From Molanna angustata (Eukaryota; Arthropoda; Insecta; Trichoptera; Molannidae): DNA of 64,000 nt. Positions within the stretch are counted from its first letter, which is position 1; every line of letters starts with the position of its first letter. The stretch lies in contig OY754970.1 in assembly GCA_963576475.1 (NCBI GenBank), positions 34,660,619-34,724,618 on the forward strand. The letters are read 5' to 3'. Shown in pieces: positions 23,434 to 33,625 of the stretch. The position numbers and the translations under genes are program-made. The notes under the pieces were generated by a model. The model did not search any database, was not told the DNA's origin, and saw only the letters and a program-made list of their open reading frames with translations.

Positions 23434-23934
23434 AAAATAACTGCTGAGGGGTCATTGTGATGAACAATTGTTCTTTATGGTTGAAATTTTTAACAAATTC
23501 GTTATAAAAGTATAACGTTTTACTCAAGATATGGTCATAAACATAGGCGAGCTGTGTGCTCCATTCTTTCCCCGAATATTCTGGAATATTCAAGGATTCT
23601 GGAATATTTGGGACTTATGGCAGTGGCAGCTGTCGCCTCTGATGGATGGCCTGGACACATGTCTGTTACTGTTACCCGACACGACACCACCCAACCATTT
23701 TCCCCCACACAAAAACCCACCCAAAACACCTCCCCAGACTTCACAGTCCTCCATTTTGCTACGTCCAACAGCAGAACCTTCATGCATATTTTCAATAGGC
23801 ACTCACAAGTTATAGGTAAATGCTGATTATTAAATTTACCCTATCGATCGAAAGTTTTTGATGAAAATCTGATATTATTTTTATTCATACATAATACAAA
23901 CATAATAAATTTTATGAGTCAATTAAATTGTTAC
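23434..23934. other. unclassified stretch with C-rich segment
   Basis: The segment at 23680-23760 is CCAC/CCCA-rich on the plus strand. It opens overlapping frames in four registers, which argues for composition rather than coding. It contains the heat-shock-element-like motif listed separately. Confidence 0.4.
23574..23609. promoter_or_regulatory. heat-shock-element-like GAA/TTC array
   Basis: The sequence GAATATTCTGGAATATTC is four alternating pentamer cores (GAA..TTC..GAA..TTC) at perfect 5-bp phasing. It is followed by a looser GGATTCTGGAATATTT. HSF trimers bind three or more such units. No adjacent gene or TATA box is evident, so function is unproven. Confidence 0.4.
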
Positions 23935-24195
23935 TGTGAGGTGCCGGCTAAAAACAGTGCTCCCACCATCATTTTCTATTATCTTCATTTTCGGGCGTCT
24001 CGGGAGAGAAAACAAAAAATACAAACTCACATAGTTCATCAACCCATTCTGAATGTATGCTTTTTTAGGTGAAAATTGGCTGGTGTGTTGCTATGCACGC
24101 ATGTTGAGTGCTTCCTTTTATAAGGAATTGGACACCCCCATACCTGTCGCTGGTCACCCCACATTCTGGGACATGCCTTGATGTTATAAATTAAT
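23935..24195 (-). repeat. repeat E, decayed copy
   Basis: On the reverse strand it carries the E order: ATCAAGGCATGTCCCA, GGGGTGACCAGCG, GGTATGGGGGTGTCC, ACACACCAGCCAA, CATTCAGAATGGG. Confidence 0.65.
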
Positions 24196-24925
24196 TGAGA
24201 CTACTGAAAAATGATCATTGGATTCGAATATTTTTATAATTGCATATACGCAAAAAAGTAAAACAAAACACAGAGTTTCTTACATTTTAAAGCTAACTAT
24301 AATTTTCGCCAAATATCTAGGACAAGGCTTCCGAGTGCGCAAGCGCAAATTTGTGTATTTTTGCTTCGTTGGTATACATGCAAATCGCTTCCCTTCTCAG
24401 CGAAACGGCTCAAGATATTTGACGACAACCGTAATATTATATTGAGTGTCTGTATACTCATCACCTACGAATAATTCTTGGAGCGGAGCAATGCTACTTG
24501 TGAATGAGCCCACGCCTATAAAATGTATGGCCATTAGTCATTTCATTGCCATAAATTCTCTTTAAACTACCAATGCGTTTGTTTTTTGACGATAAGAGGA
24601 TCATTCATAATGCCATTTCATTTTTATGTATATTTGTCTATGGCTACATGACTTCATTCAATGTCGTCTTCTATGAAACGATCATGGATTCATGTCATAA
24701 ATACCTTCTCATTCTGTTTCTTAATAATTTTACAGAATTTCTAGTGTATAATATTCTGGTATTTTTGTATTGGTTAATAGACATAATAGCTACTCATGTA
24801 GGCGAGTTTTTTTATTAAGAGTTCCCCTATACCGAATAATACGTAAAATATGACATATTATGTAGTTTCAATGACTTACTTGTACCAAATGAGACGTTTT
24901 AATTTTTTTTTTTTGCAAAATCCTG
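24196..24925. other. no feature seen
   Basis: The frames 24218-24445 and 24573-24818 lack recognisable domains. The latter is hydrophobic simply from T-rich codons. Confidence 0.4.
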
Positions 24926-24929
24926 TATC

Positions 24930-25205
24930 ATTTTTTCTCCTTCGTATCCTGGCTGTTGAGGGTCGTGATTCATGGAATCTCCAATGGATAGAACGAATCG
25001 TCTCCATTCATCTCTGTTCTCCGCAGCTCGCATCGCCGAACGATGGTCACCCCTGGTCATCTCCTTATCCAACACCACACCATCGCGCAGAACATCAGCT
25101 TCCACTTCCTGTGAAAGTAGGTACTTGCTCTCTTTTGGCAATTTAACAAAAAAGGTCAGCACCCTGCGACTGCATACTGTAGACAATATTTTTTTAATGT
25201 CTATC
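24930..25205 (-). pseudogene. LINE ORF C-terminal remnant
   Basis: The minus translation contains VLDKEMTRGDHRSAMRAAEN, then RDEWRRFVLSIGDSMNHDPQ. The A-E-N-R-D-E-W-R-R-F-V block is the usual terminal helix of an RTE/R4-like reverse transcriptase. The LPKESKYLLSQEVEADVLRD segment ahead of it is unassigned. Confidence 0.55.
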
Positions 25206-25315
25206 AAATGTCAATACTGACGGTATTTAAGGTGTAGAACCCCATTATACTAGGAATTTCTAAATCAAACAAAATTGACTATTTTTCTAAATATGGATGA
25301 ATTAATATATAAGAT

Positions 25316-25440
25316 GGATGGTAGCAGGACGGTTATAACGCTGCGTTAGTAAACCAGTGGTCGCGAGTTCGAATCTTGCCACGACCGATTTCGTTCAGTA
25401 ACCATATGCTCAATTTCGGTTATGTATGTGGACATATTCA
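25316..25440 (+). repeat. SINE D, copy 1
   Basis: The tRNA-like head has an anticodon-arm region GCGTTAGTAAACCAG and a T arm GCGAGTTCGAATCTTGC. It is followed by a body ending near GTGGACATATTCATTCTAT, as in 44187. The acceptor stem is decayed. Confidence 0.75.
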
Positions 25441-26302
25441 TTCTATAAAAAAATCCTGTTGGTTCGGGCTTAGTCAGCCGAAACGGTCGTTCTGATTCAA
25501 GTATATAATATTTGCAGAACCATAGTAAATCTTGTTTTATATATAACAACTAGTTACCTATATTTTTTTTTAATTTGAGCTTCTTAAGGACCGAGTACCA
25601 ACTGTGCCATTAATGCCAACAAAATAACTGCCCCAGAACAAGTTTTCCCTAGCAAGCATAAACCAAATGGTTTAGCTGAATTTTCTGAGAAAAATAGAAC
25701 AAATGGGAATATATTATGTTATACAAAATAAAACTAGTTTTAGACTTATTGAGTAAAAGTATGATTTTTTACTGTCATTACCTACTTTTTTATCCAATAT
25801 TTCATTATACTGGCAGTTCTATTGGGAGTTGATAATTTAATATTTTCTGTTCTAGTCGCATCTGGCCAGCATCACCTCAACTGGTCATAAAGTATAGGCA
25901 GGCACGGGTCACACAAATGACAAATTGTTACTCTCTACTACAAAGGTACGCTCAGTGTAAATTATAGGTAGTATGAAATAAAGTTAAAATGATGATGGCA
26001 AACCGAAATCCATACTAGTGATGCTGAGGCACGAACAGACTATACTGAACTATTGATACTATACTATACTATACTATAGTCTATTACATTCCCGATAGTA
26101 ATAATGATGATGGTGAAACGAATACGATGAATTGAAATTTTTGTTTATCGATGAGCGCCAAAGTTCCGCATCCAGGACCGGATTAAACCGTAAAAGAACA
26201 ATTAATAATTTATTTTTATGAAAGGTGTGAAACAAAGCCAGATCTAATCTACATCCAACTCTGTAAATTTTTTAATTAAATAGGAACGTTCGTATTTTGT
26301 AA
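25441..26302. other. no gene; short ATACT tandem
   Basis: A small run of ATACT repeats lies at about 26056-26078. The rest is unclassified. Confidence 0.4.
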
Positions 26303-26481
26303 CTGGAGGGCAAGTCTGGTCAACCGGTGCAGTCAAAACCATCCATGTTTACCCATATCACGGATATAATTATGTTATGGAGTTCTATAATATCTGAAGA
26401 ACTCCATATGATAATTATATCCATGATTTAAATAAACATGAATGGTTTTGATTCCGCCTGTTGACCAGACTTGCCCCCCTG
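26303..26481. mobile_element. foldback element G (hairpin MITE)
   Basis: Two arms of about 80 bp (26306-26386 and 26398-26478) are nearly complementary and separated by an 11-nt loop. The termini read GGGCAAGTCTGGTCAAC and GTTGACCAGACTTGCCC. A tandemly doubled relative is at 42065. Confidence 0.8.
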
Positions 26482-27005
26482 ATGTTGTTCCTAAAACTAA
26501 AAGCTACAAAATTTGTGCACCGTAGATAGTAATTTGAACTCAAATCTTCTATGGCGCAGACTACGAATGCGTAGTGCCAAATGTTCGGCCATGTTTATTT
26601 ATGTCATGTCGCCGTGATATCGCCTATCCGAGTATTTCAATTGATTTGCAATAATATTCTTTGGTTATTATTTCATCGTAACGCAACACGTGTAAATTAT
26701 TCATTTTAATTATTTCGTACACAACTAAAATATCCCGGATTGCTGTGAAAATAACAAGTATGCTTCCAATTAAGTGTGAACTAAAATTAGGAACGTTTTG
26801 ACAGTTGATTCGGCTAAAATGTGGTTATAGAATAGGGAGATTAACTAATACGTGACTTAGAATAAGAACGTTCATAAAAAGAAACGTTCCTATTTCAGCG
26901 TTATAGAATACCAACATGGACTAAGTGGAATAGTAACGCACCTATTTTAGCCAGAATGTACTATCTATCTTGACATACATGTTTTGCCACATTTACATAC
27001 ATTAA
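26482..27005. other. no feature seen
   Basis: Unclassified. Many AACGTTC words (26810-26900), not clearly a repeat. Confidence 0.35.
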
Positions 27006-27009
27006 TGTA

Positions 27010-27305
27010 TTACGTCATACATGCTCTCCTATTATTCTGACTTCGTATATTTCCATCTTTCAAACTCTCATTTATATGATCATGCCAACTCTTTCTCGGC
27101 CAGTCCCTACTTCTCATTCTACTTCTCTTCGTCAGGCGTTCATCGTTCATTCTCTCAACATGTCTGAACCATCGTAGAGCATTTATGTACCTTCTACTCA
27201 CAATATCTCTTTCAATCTTGCATTCTTGTCTGACATTTCTAATCCTATCGTAGATTGTTTTGTCACACGTAGATTGAAACTCCAATGAAGTGTCTTTCAA
27301 CGGAA
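27010..27305 (-). pseudogene. LINE K RT C-terminal part, downstream half
   Basis: The minus translation contains TCDKTIYDRIRNVRQECKI, then YINALRWFRHVERMNDERLT, then a W-H-D-H block and NNRRACMT. The L-R-W-F-x-H-V-x-R-M motif is the C-terminal segment of RTE-like reverse transcriptases. It continues, across an insertion, from 27850-28190. A close relative is at 36005. Confidence 0.75.
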
Positions 27306-27832
27306 GCACCCTACCTAACAGCAGCTCTATCGACCTGCTTGGAGTATCTATAACGAACCAACTACACTACAGGGGCTCCATCGAAGCTAAGGTGAAACTC
27401 GCCTCCAAAAAATTGAACGTGCTATATAGAGCGCGTAGATATTTTACTAAGACCCAGATCTGTATACTCTACAAAGCGCAAATACGCCCAATTATTGAAT
27501 ATGGCAGTCACCTCTGGAGTGGCGCCCCCCAATACCTACTGAATACCCTCGACGCTGTCCAAAGGCGTGCTATACGTCTGATTGATGATCCATCACTGAC
27601 TGATGGATTGCAATCACTAGAACACAGACGCAAAGTCGGTATTTTAAGCTTATTTTATAGATAATACCACGGGAATTGCTCAGAAGAACTTGCATCTTTG
27701 GTCCCTCCTCCACCCACTTGCAACAGAGTCACTCGCATTACTCAATCGCGTAGTGCGCTTCTTCGGAAGAGTACAATGGACCCAAATCCTAATAGCTGGT
27801 GTTCCCTACGTAGACATGTTAAAAAAAAAAAA
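27306..27832 (+). pseudogene. 5'-truncated jockey-like LINE inserted in LINE K
   Basis: Translation: SSIDLLGVSITNQLHYRGSI, ASKKLNVLYRARRYFTKTQI, YKAQIRPIIEYGSHLWSGAP, DAVQRRAIRLIDDP, then FYR-stop-YHGNCSEELASLVP and a basic end. This is the thumb-to-C-terminus of a jockey-clade reverse transcriptase, well preserved with one in-frame stop (27662). It ends in a run of about 12 A at 27821-27832. There is no catalytic core, so it was a 5'-truncated insertion on arrival. Confidence 0.85.
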
Positions 27833-27849
27833 CACCTTCCGTCTGGGGG

Positions 27850-28190
27850 GTCTTGGGGGACCACATTTTAAACACAGCGTTAATTTTACTTTCATACGTC
27901 TTCTGCCATGTCCAATGTCCATGTCTCACTTGCACAAATTATTGTTGGAACGACTATTGCATTGTGCACAGTGAACTTTGCTGGCCTTGAAATAATCGGG
28001 TCAGCCACTATTGTTCTAAATGCACCGCACCGTTCACTCTATTTGCAGTCGTTACTCTTTTTTTTATATCCTTTTCCGATCTTCCATCACGCTGAAAACT
28101 TCCTAAATATAAATATTTATCCACTTGTTCTAGTAGTTCATTATCCACTCGTATTTCGAATGAATATGTCCTTGTTATATATCCTCATAT
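27850..28190 (-). pseudogene. LINE K RT, upstream half
   Basis: The minus translation contains YSFEIRVDNELLEQVDKYLY, LGSFQRDGRSEKDIKKRV, then stops, and a shifted VHNAIVVPTIICASETWTLD. The Y-x-Y-L-G-S ... D-G-x-x-x-x-D-I-x-x-R and Y/S-E-T-W-T-L motifs lie between the palm and C-terminus in RTE-like enzymes. It is the same element as 27010-27305, split by the plus-strand insertion. Confidence 0.75.
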
Positions 28191-28234
28191 ATTCCCTAAA
28201 CTAGGCATAAATAATAACATGTGCTATAGGTGTA

Positions 28235-28318
28235 CAAAATCGGACATGACAGGATTCGAACTCGCGACCACTGGATAACTAACCCGGTGCGCTAACTGCT
28301 CTGCCACCACCCATCTAT
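28235..28318 (-). repeat. SINE D head, reverse
   Basis: The reverse strand reads GGTGGTGGCAGAGCAGTTAG, GGGTTAGTTATCCAGTGG, CGCGAGTTCGAATCCTG, matching the 44187 head. The body is missing. Confidence 0.7.
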
Positions 28319-28427
28319 ATTTTCATTACTTACATTACATTCTGAACATTACTATGTTATTTTTTTATAAATTAATAATACACAAATATATATATATTTC
28401 TGATTGTTATTTATTTAAATGCAATAA

Positions 28428-28966
28428 AAACGAGTGGGTTGTGGCCAACGCTAAACTCCTCACTAACAATTCATTCTATAAAATATTCAAATTTTCTATA
28501 GAAAATTTTCAGCATTTTAATGAAATGAGTTTGTTAAATTATTTTTTATTTAAATATTTTATTATGAAAACTTGATAACTCTTCAATGCCATTTTATGAA
28601 AGTGATGTGCCTTTTTACGAATTTGAAAATAAAAATTTCAAATTTTAATTTTCCTGAGCTTGGGGTCACTTTGAAATATGACAGTTAAAAAAATTGAGAA
28701 GCACTTTATATATCTAATGGAATCTAATCGAGTATTAGATATACATATTTGCAAAATTTGAATAGAATCGAATGAGTACTTTAGTCTATATTCGATAAAG
28801 TAAAATGAACACGCCGTACATAGCACACACACACAGATACATTGTGATGAAACTTTCAGAATACAATCTCAGCATGATACTAGTTGATAATCTGCAAAAA
28901 AAACATTCGCCTTAAAAATTGCGAAATCATAACTCCCCACTATATCCCCTTGGGTTAGTGAGAGGT
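28428..28966 (+). mobile_element. non-autonomous element F, copy 2
   Basis: It is collinear with 22871-23433, with the same left end (ACGAGTGGGTTGTGGCC), inner block (CTCCTCACTAACAA) and right end (TTGGGTTAGTGAGAGGT). Confidence 0.7.
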
Positions 28967-30225
28967 AAAAATATTTTATTGATTTATGTATTTTATTACT
29001 ATGTAAAGTAAGAGACAGAAAATTCTAAAATATAACTGTCAATGGCGGCCCTGTCTATATCCTCGACCATATTTATTAGTGTGTATTCGGTGACATTTGT
29101 CAATCCACCCTCATTCATACGTGACAATACTAAACCATTAAATATGATTTATACCTTGCTTTTAGTGCCATAGCACCATACACCCATACACCATAGCACC
29201 CCGTGTATCGGATATTTTTTCACGCGCAGAAAAACGTATCGATTCTTTTATGCACTTCATAATGTGCCAATACACAAATACATGTACAATATACACATAT
29301 AAAGCAAATAAATACAAAATGCCGAGGAATAGACACCACAAATCAAATGCGACATGCGGACTTATTTTTGACAGTGATGAATTGATGACAGATGAAATAA
29401 TTATCGGCACGGTGCAGATGGACAATATATACCGTCATGCAGAGTACCTATTGAGGAAGGCAGAAATAACCCAACAACCATTCTGCGTACTATTAAGTAA
29501 CTTTTTAATTTTGTCGACGGATAATTCGTGGTGAAACTCCATTATACTAGGTATACATGATAACATTAATTTGTTTACGTTTCACTGTTTAATTGAACGT
29601 TGGGACTGACCGGTATCGATCTGTTGAAGACCATCGTCAGAGTGCACAAAAATTAATGTTAACAGAGTATAAATATTATTTGAATATTGGTACACAACTT
29701 TATTTTTTGTAAAGTTTTATCAGTTTGATTAGTATTGCCAGAAAGAACTGATGAAGAAAACTCGCAAACAAAACAGTAGGGAAAATAGGTTTAGTAAATA
29801 TAAAGTTTGACAATGTTGAAGTAGAGAACAAAACTGATAGTAAATTATACAATGTAAACCGAATTATAAAATAAAAATATTATTAAGGATCCAGAGGTTG
29901 TGTATCCATGTAACCAAGAACCAAATATATGTACCTAGGTATCTGAAAGAGAGTGGCCGGCAGTAAATTTTTCATTTATACCTACTATTGAGTAGTTGAA
30001 AAAAAAATGTTTTCTGAGATGAAATAGGAACCTACCATTGTTTTCATTTAATTGGATGATTTGTACCAAAAAATCAGCAAATAAAGAAATTAACTCAAAT
30101 AAACAAATGAACTCAGACATGGAACTCAAACAAAAATGAAATAGATACCTATATCAGTTTCAAATCTATGTCTAGATTTTTTTCGATTTCTGGCTTTGAA
30201 ATTTTTTTATCTATTTAATTTCTTC
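28967..30225. other. no gene supported
   Basis: The plus frame 29250-29534 (94 codons) has a mixed, not obviously repeat-like composition. No family is recognised and the opposite strand is equally open. Confidence 0.35.
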
Positions 30226-30229
30226 TTCT

Positions 30230-30320
30230 TCTTCAGCACTCCTTCGTCCAGTAATGGACATAGGCCTCCCCCTGAGACCTCCACAGCTCCCTATCTTGGG
30301 CAGACAACATCCATCCGCCT
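30230..30320 (-). pseudogene. LINE RT extreme C-terminus
   Basis: Minus translation DRELWRSQGEAYVHYWTKEC, stop, then A-rich (AAGAAGAAG). Same type as 4290. Confidence 0.5.
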
Positions 30321-31527
30321 CCAGCCACTCGTCTTATATCATCAGAACGCCTTGAGGTTATGATTTAGAAATGTATATATTTTTACTCTCCACACTATGG
30401 AATAGTGGAGAGTCATGATTTCACTTTTTATAAGCGTATTTTTTTACATCAATTTCTCAATGGGTATCATTTAGAGAGTGCACACTATGAGTTTCGTTAT
30501 GATGAGTTTGTATGTATGGCGTACGCCGTAATAGGTGATCGTCGTACGGCGTACGGATTATCCTTTTTGTGTCCTCTCTACAGCCCTAACTGTAAGTTCG
30601 ATTGACTTCATATTGATATCATATATGTAAAGTCCATAAAATTAGAGCTGATTAATTTTCCATAGGTATCCGTTAATCTCTTCTCTATTATTTCATCTGT
30701 TCAAATTTTGAAAATGCTCTCACGGTCTGGAAAATCGAGATATTTTTTATAATCGAGAATCGAGATAACTTTTGATACAATAAAAATAAACTCTTCAAAA
30801 ATGCATTAAGTGATGGATTGTCAAAATTTAAGGAAAATAATCTATGGTCTACTATATCAATGTGAAATAAATTTCATATTTGTTTGAAAAATGTATATAA
30901 CAGAAGTAATATAGCTTCTGTGTGGGAAAATTGAGTGATCAACTTCATATAGATATTGTATGTGCCTCTTTAAACAAGAGTATTTTTTACTCTCCTCTTC
31001 TATCATCCTCATGGGCTAGGAAGTGAGAACCGAACACCGCTTTCTTCTATCTTGACACATATTCATCGTCTCATCAACATTAATACTCTGTCTCATACAT
31101 GCTCATCTTGCATACGATGAGTTTCTTGACAATATTTTTGTGTGTATGGTGTACTGTAAAAACTTTTGTCCTCTGGGAATTTTATATTTGTTTAAAAATG
31201 TAATAGAAACGTAGGTACTTCATAAAAATGCATTTAGAATTGTCAACCTTTCTTTTAGAGATTGTCAGGCTTTGTGTTTTAGTAAAAAAAATGATGAATT
31301 CGTAATTTATTACTTATTCTCTTTTGATTCTCGTTTTCTTTTTACTTTATTATCAAGTCTATCACAGGGTCGGCTTCAGGGACGGTGCTCACTCGCCCTA
31401 CAGACGTCCCACTACTGTGCCGTCATCCGTAGACAAATGACGCCCCAGACGTAACGCATAAATCCACTTATTATAGTTTATAAGCCAAATTATTTACTCG
31501 TGAAATGTGCCGGACACACGCTATACC
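30321..31527. other. no gene; LINE K tail scrap and two small hairpins
   Basis: Reverse K-tail sequence lies at about 31005-31110 (GTGAGAACCGAACACCGCTT, TATCTTGACACATATTCATC). A palindromic pair GTACGCCGTA/TACGGCGTAC is at 30521-30554, and ACTCTCCAC/GTGGAGAGT at 30386-30414. Confidence 0.4.
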
Positions 31528-32265
31528 TTTCAACTAACATGTGCCCCTGATATATTGAACAAAATCACTAGTCATTTAGCTTTCTCTTTCTTATACCTAC
31601 ATACATCACATTTCGTCCTGTTTTACCAAATTATTCTTCTACATACATACTTATTTCTACCTATTTGCCATTTCTCAATCACGTCAGGTAACACCATCTT
31701 TCAAAAAACCCGCTTAATCCGAATTTTCATAATTCAATCATTTTTCAACAACTACGATCGTCTATCGTTTCAACTAACATGTGCCCCTGATGTATTGAAC
31801 AAAATCACCATGTGCTTTCTCTTTCAAAATATCAACATTCGTCACATTACGTCCTGTTACACCTAACTATTCTTCTACATATTATACTTAAGTAAATACT
31901 TATAATCCTACATATTGGCCATTTCAAAACTACGTCAGGTAACGGCATCTTTCAGATACCCACTTAATCCGAATTTTCATACTTCAATCATTTTTCAATA
32001 ATTGCGATCGTCTATCGTTTCAACTAACATGTGCCCCTGATATATTGAACAAAATAACCATGTGCTTTCTCTTTCTAAATACCAACATACGTCACATTAC
32101 GTCCTGTTCCACCTAACTATTCTTCTACATATTATTGTACTTAAGTACATACTTATAATCCTACCTATTGGCCATTTCACTATACTTCGTCGGGTAACGG
32201 CATCTTTCGAATACCCACTTAATCCGAATATTCATACTTCAATCATTTTTCAACTGCGATCGTTA
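31528..32265 (+). repeat. three tandem ~245-bp units
   Basis: Units start TTTCAACTAACATGTGCCCC at 31528, 31768 and 32018 (spacings 240 and 250). Each contains ATATTGAACAAAAT, CATTACGTCCTGTT-like, TTGGCCATTTC-like and CTTAATCCGAATTTTCATA-like segments. The open frames 31507-31866 and 32062-32331 are read through it. Confidence 0.85.
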
Positions 32266-32529
32266 CCTTGTGAAACTACTTGTTTAATGACTGAATTATG
32301 TGGGCCATTTGATGTAGATCAACAACCATAAATATGGACACCAGTCTGTATGTACACAATGAAATTTATACGAAATCTAGGTAGTGAGGGTTTCGATTTA
32401 AAAAATATTATTCTTAATTGAAAGAACATCCATTTTTTGTAATGGAAACTCATACATAGTTCTGTGATTCAACACTGAAAGAAAAATGAAAAAAAAAGTT
32501 TTTTAAACTTTTTTAATGGTTTTATAGAT
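32266..32529. other. no feature seen
   Basis: AT-rich sequence only. Confidence 0.4.
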
Positions 32530-32772
32530 TGTCAGGGATTACTTCGTAACATACAGTTTAATGTACCCGTTAGACGGACAAGGCATTCTGCATTACTATA
32601 TATTAATAAATATAACACAAATATTGGTAGTAATGCTCCATTATACAGGTGTATAAATACCTATACAAAAATTGTAAATGAAACTGATGACCTGGACATT
32701 TTTCATCTGTCAAGATCAACATTTGAAAAAAATCTTTATGATAAGGTAGAGGTAGTTTACTCTCATCTTTAA
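32530..32772 (+). pseudogene. jockey-like LINE RT C-terminus (81 codons, no ATG)
   Basis: An uninterrupted frame, invisible to ATG-based calling, reads CQGLLRNIQFNVPVRRTRHS, SNAPLYRCINTYTKIV, DDLDIFHLSRSTFEKNLYDK and then a stop. The V-P-x-R-R-T-R ... P-L-x-R ... N ... D-I-F-x-L-S-x-x-x-F-x-x-x-L order is the end of jockey-clade reverse transcriptases. A T/C-rich 3' UTR follows. 5'-truncated. Confidence 0.75.
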
Positions 32773-33484
32773 AAACCTCTTTTGTAACTTTCTTTTTGAT
32801 TCTTTTTTAATGTTCTTAATGTTCTTTTTTTACTTCTTCTACTCTTCATGCTCTTACACTTAAACTCAATCTCGTGCACAAACCACACATACACAGAGAC
32901 ACACATACACACTATCCTCCTCCCTATTTCTTTGTTACTCCATTCTTTCCCTTATTACTGTTGCAATAAGATAATATGACAATTTTAACAATATGATACT
33001 CAAAGGTAAATCGAGATAGGTACTCGTTTTGGATATTTCATTATTAAATATGTTATTGTTTTTTATGTAATGTACATAGTACATGTATTCACCTTTTACA
33101 AAAAAAAAACATAATTCCGTTTAATAGATCAAGAACAAAGAATTCAGGTACTTAGATAAAACAAATGATGGAATTACAGTTGGTATCAACATTGGCAATA
33201 AATTATTGTTTTTTTATGTACATATTAACCAAATAGATCTTTTTTTTATTTCGACGGTATATGTCTAGTACATCAAAGAAAATTAAACTTGACAGAAGAT
33301 TAAATAACAGATGAGCATGTCTGAAAACAATTGTGTAGTATGTACTCGGTTCTCTCTGCTTACATTACAGAGAAATACATGACGCGATGTTTCTTATGTA
33401 TAGATATTTTTAAGATGGCTTCCTTTGATTGAATATTTCAACGTCTACAAGTTCAAAACTCCTGTTCATCTTTATTTTGTGCAA
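32773..33484. other. LINE UTR then unclassified; K tail scrap
   Basis: At about 33335-33405, GTACTCGGTTCTCTCTGCTT ... CATGACGCGATG is a decayed K tail on the plus strand. Confidence 0.4.
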
Positions 33485-33625
33485 CGTTAGGTCTCTCCGA
33501 CGTCGACTACCACTCTGGCTTAGTCATCTCTGTCTGGGGCTAACCGGAACAGCTCTTCCACTCTGTGGACTCCGGTCCATTCCATGATGATTAGCCAAGA
33601 CGTCTGCTTCCTACCCACACCGTGA
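33485..33625 (-). pseudogene. RTE-like LINE RT terminus
   Basis: The minus translation VGRKQTSWLIIMEWTG, then VHRVEELFRLAPDRDD, stop, ARVVVDVGET follows the classic G-R-R/K-x-x-S-W-L-x-N-I/L-R-E-W-T-G ... E-E-L-F-R-x-A-x-D-R ending. One stop is visible. Confidence 0.75.

Noticed and set aside
23531..23826. Proline-rich small protein
   Set aside because: Four overlapping frames are open at once; the CCAC-rich composition explains it.
25316..25390. tRNA gene
   Set aside because: Acceptor stem is broken and the head is followed by a repeated non-tRNA body, so SINE D.
31528..32265. CRISPR array
   Set aside because: Unit length and eukaryotic context do not fit; there are no short repeats with uniform spacers.
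31507..32331. Hydrophobic proteins at 31507-31866 and 32062-32331
   Set aside because: They are readings of the ~245-bp tandem units.
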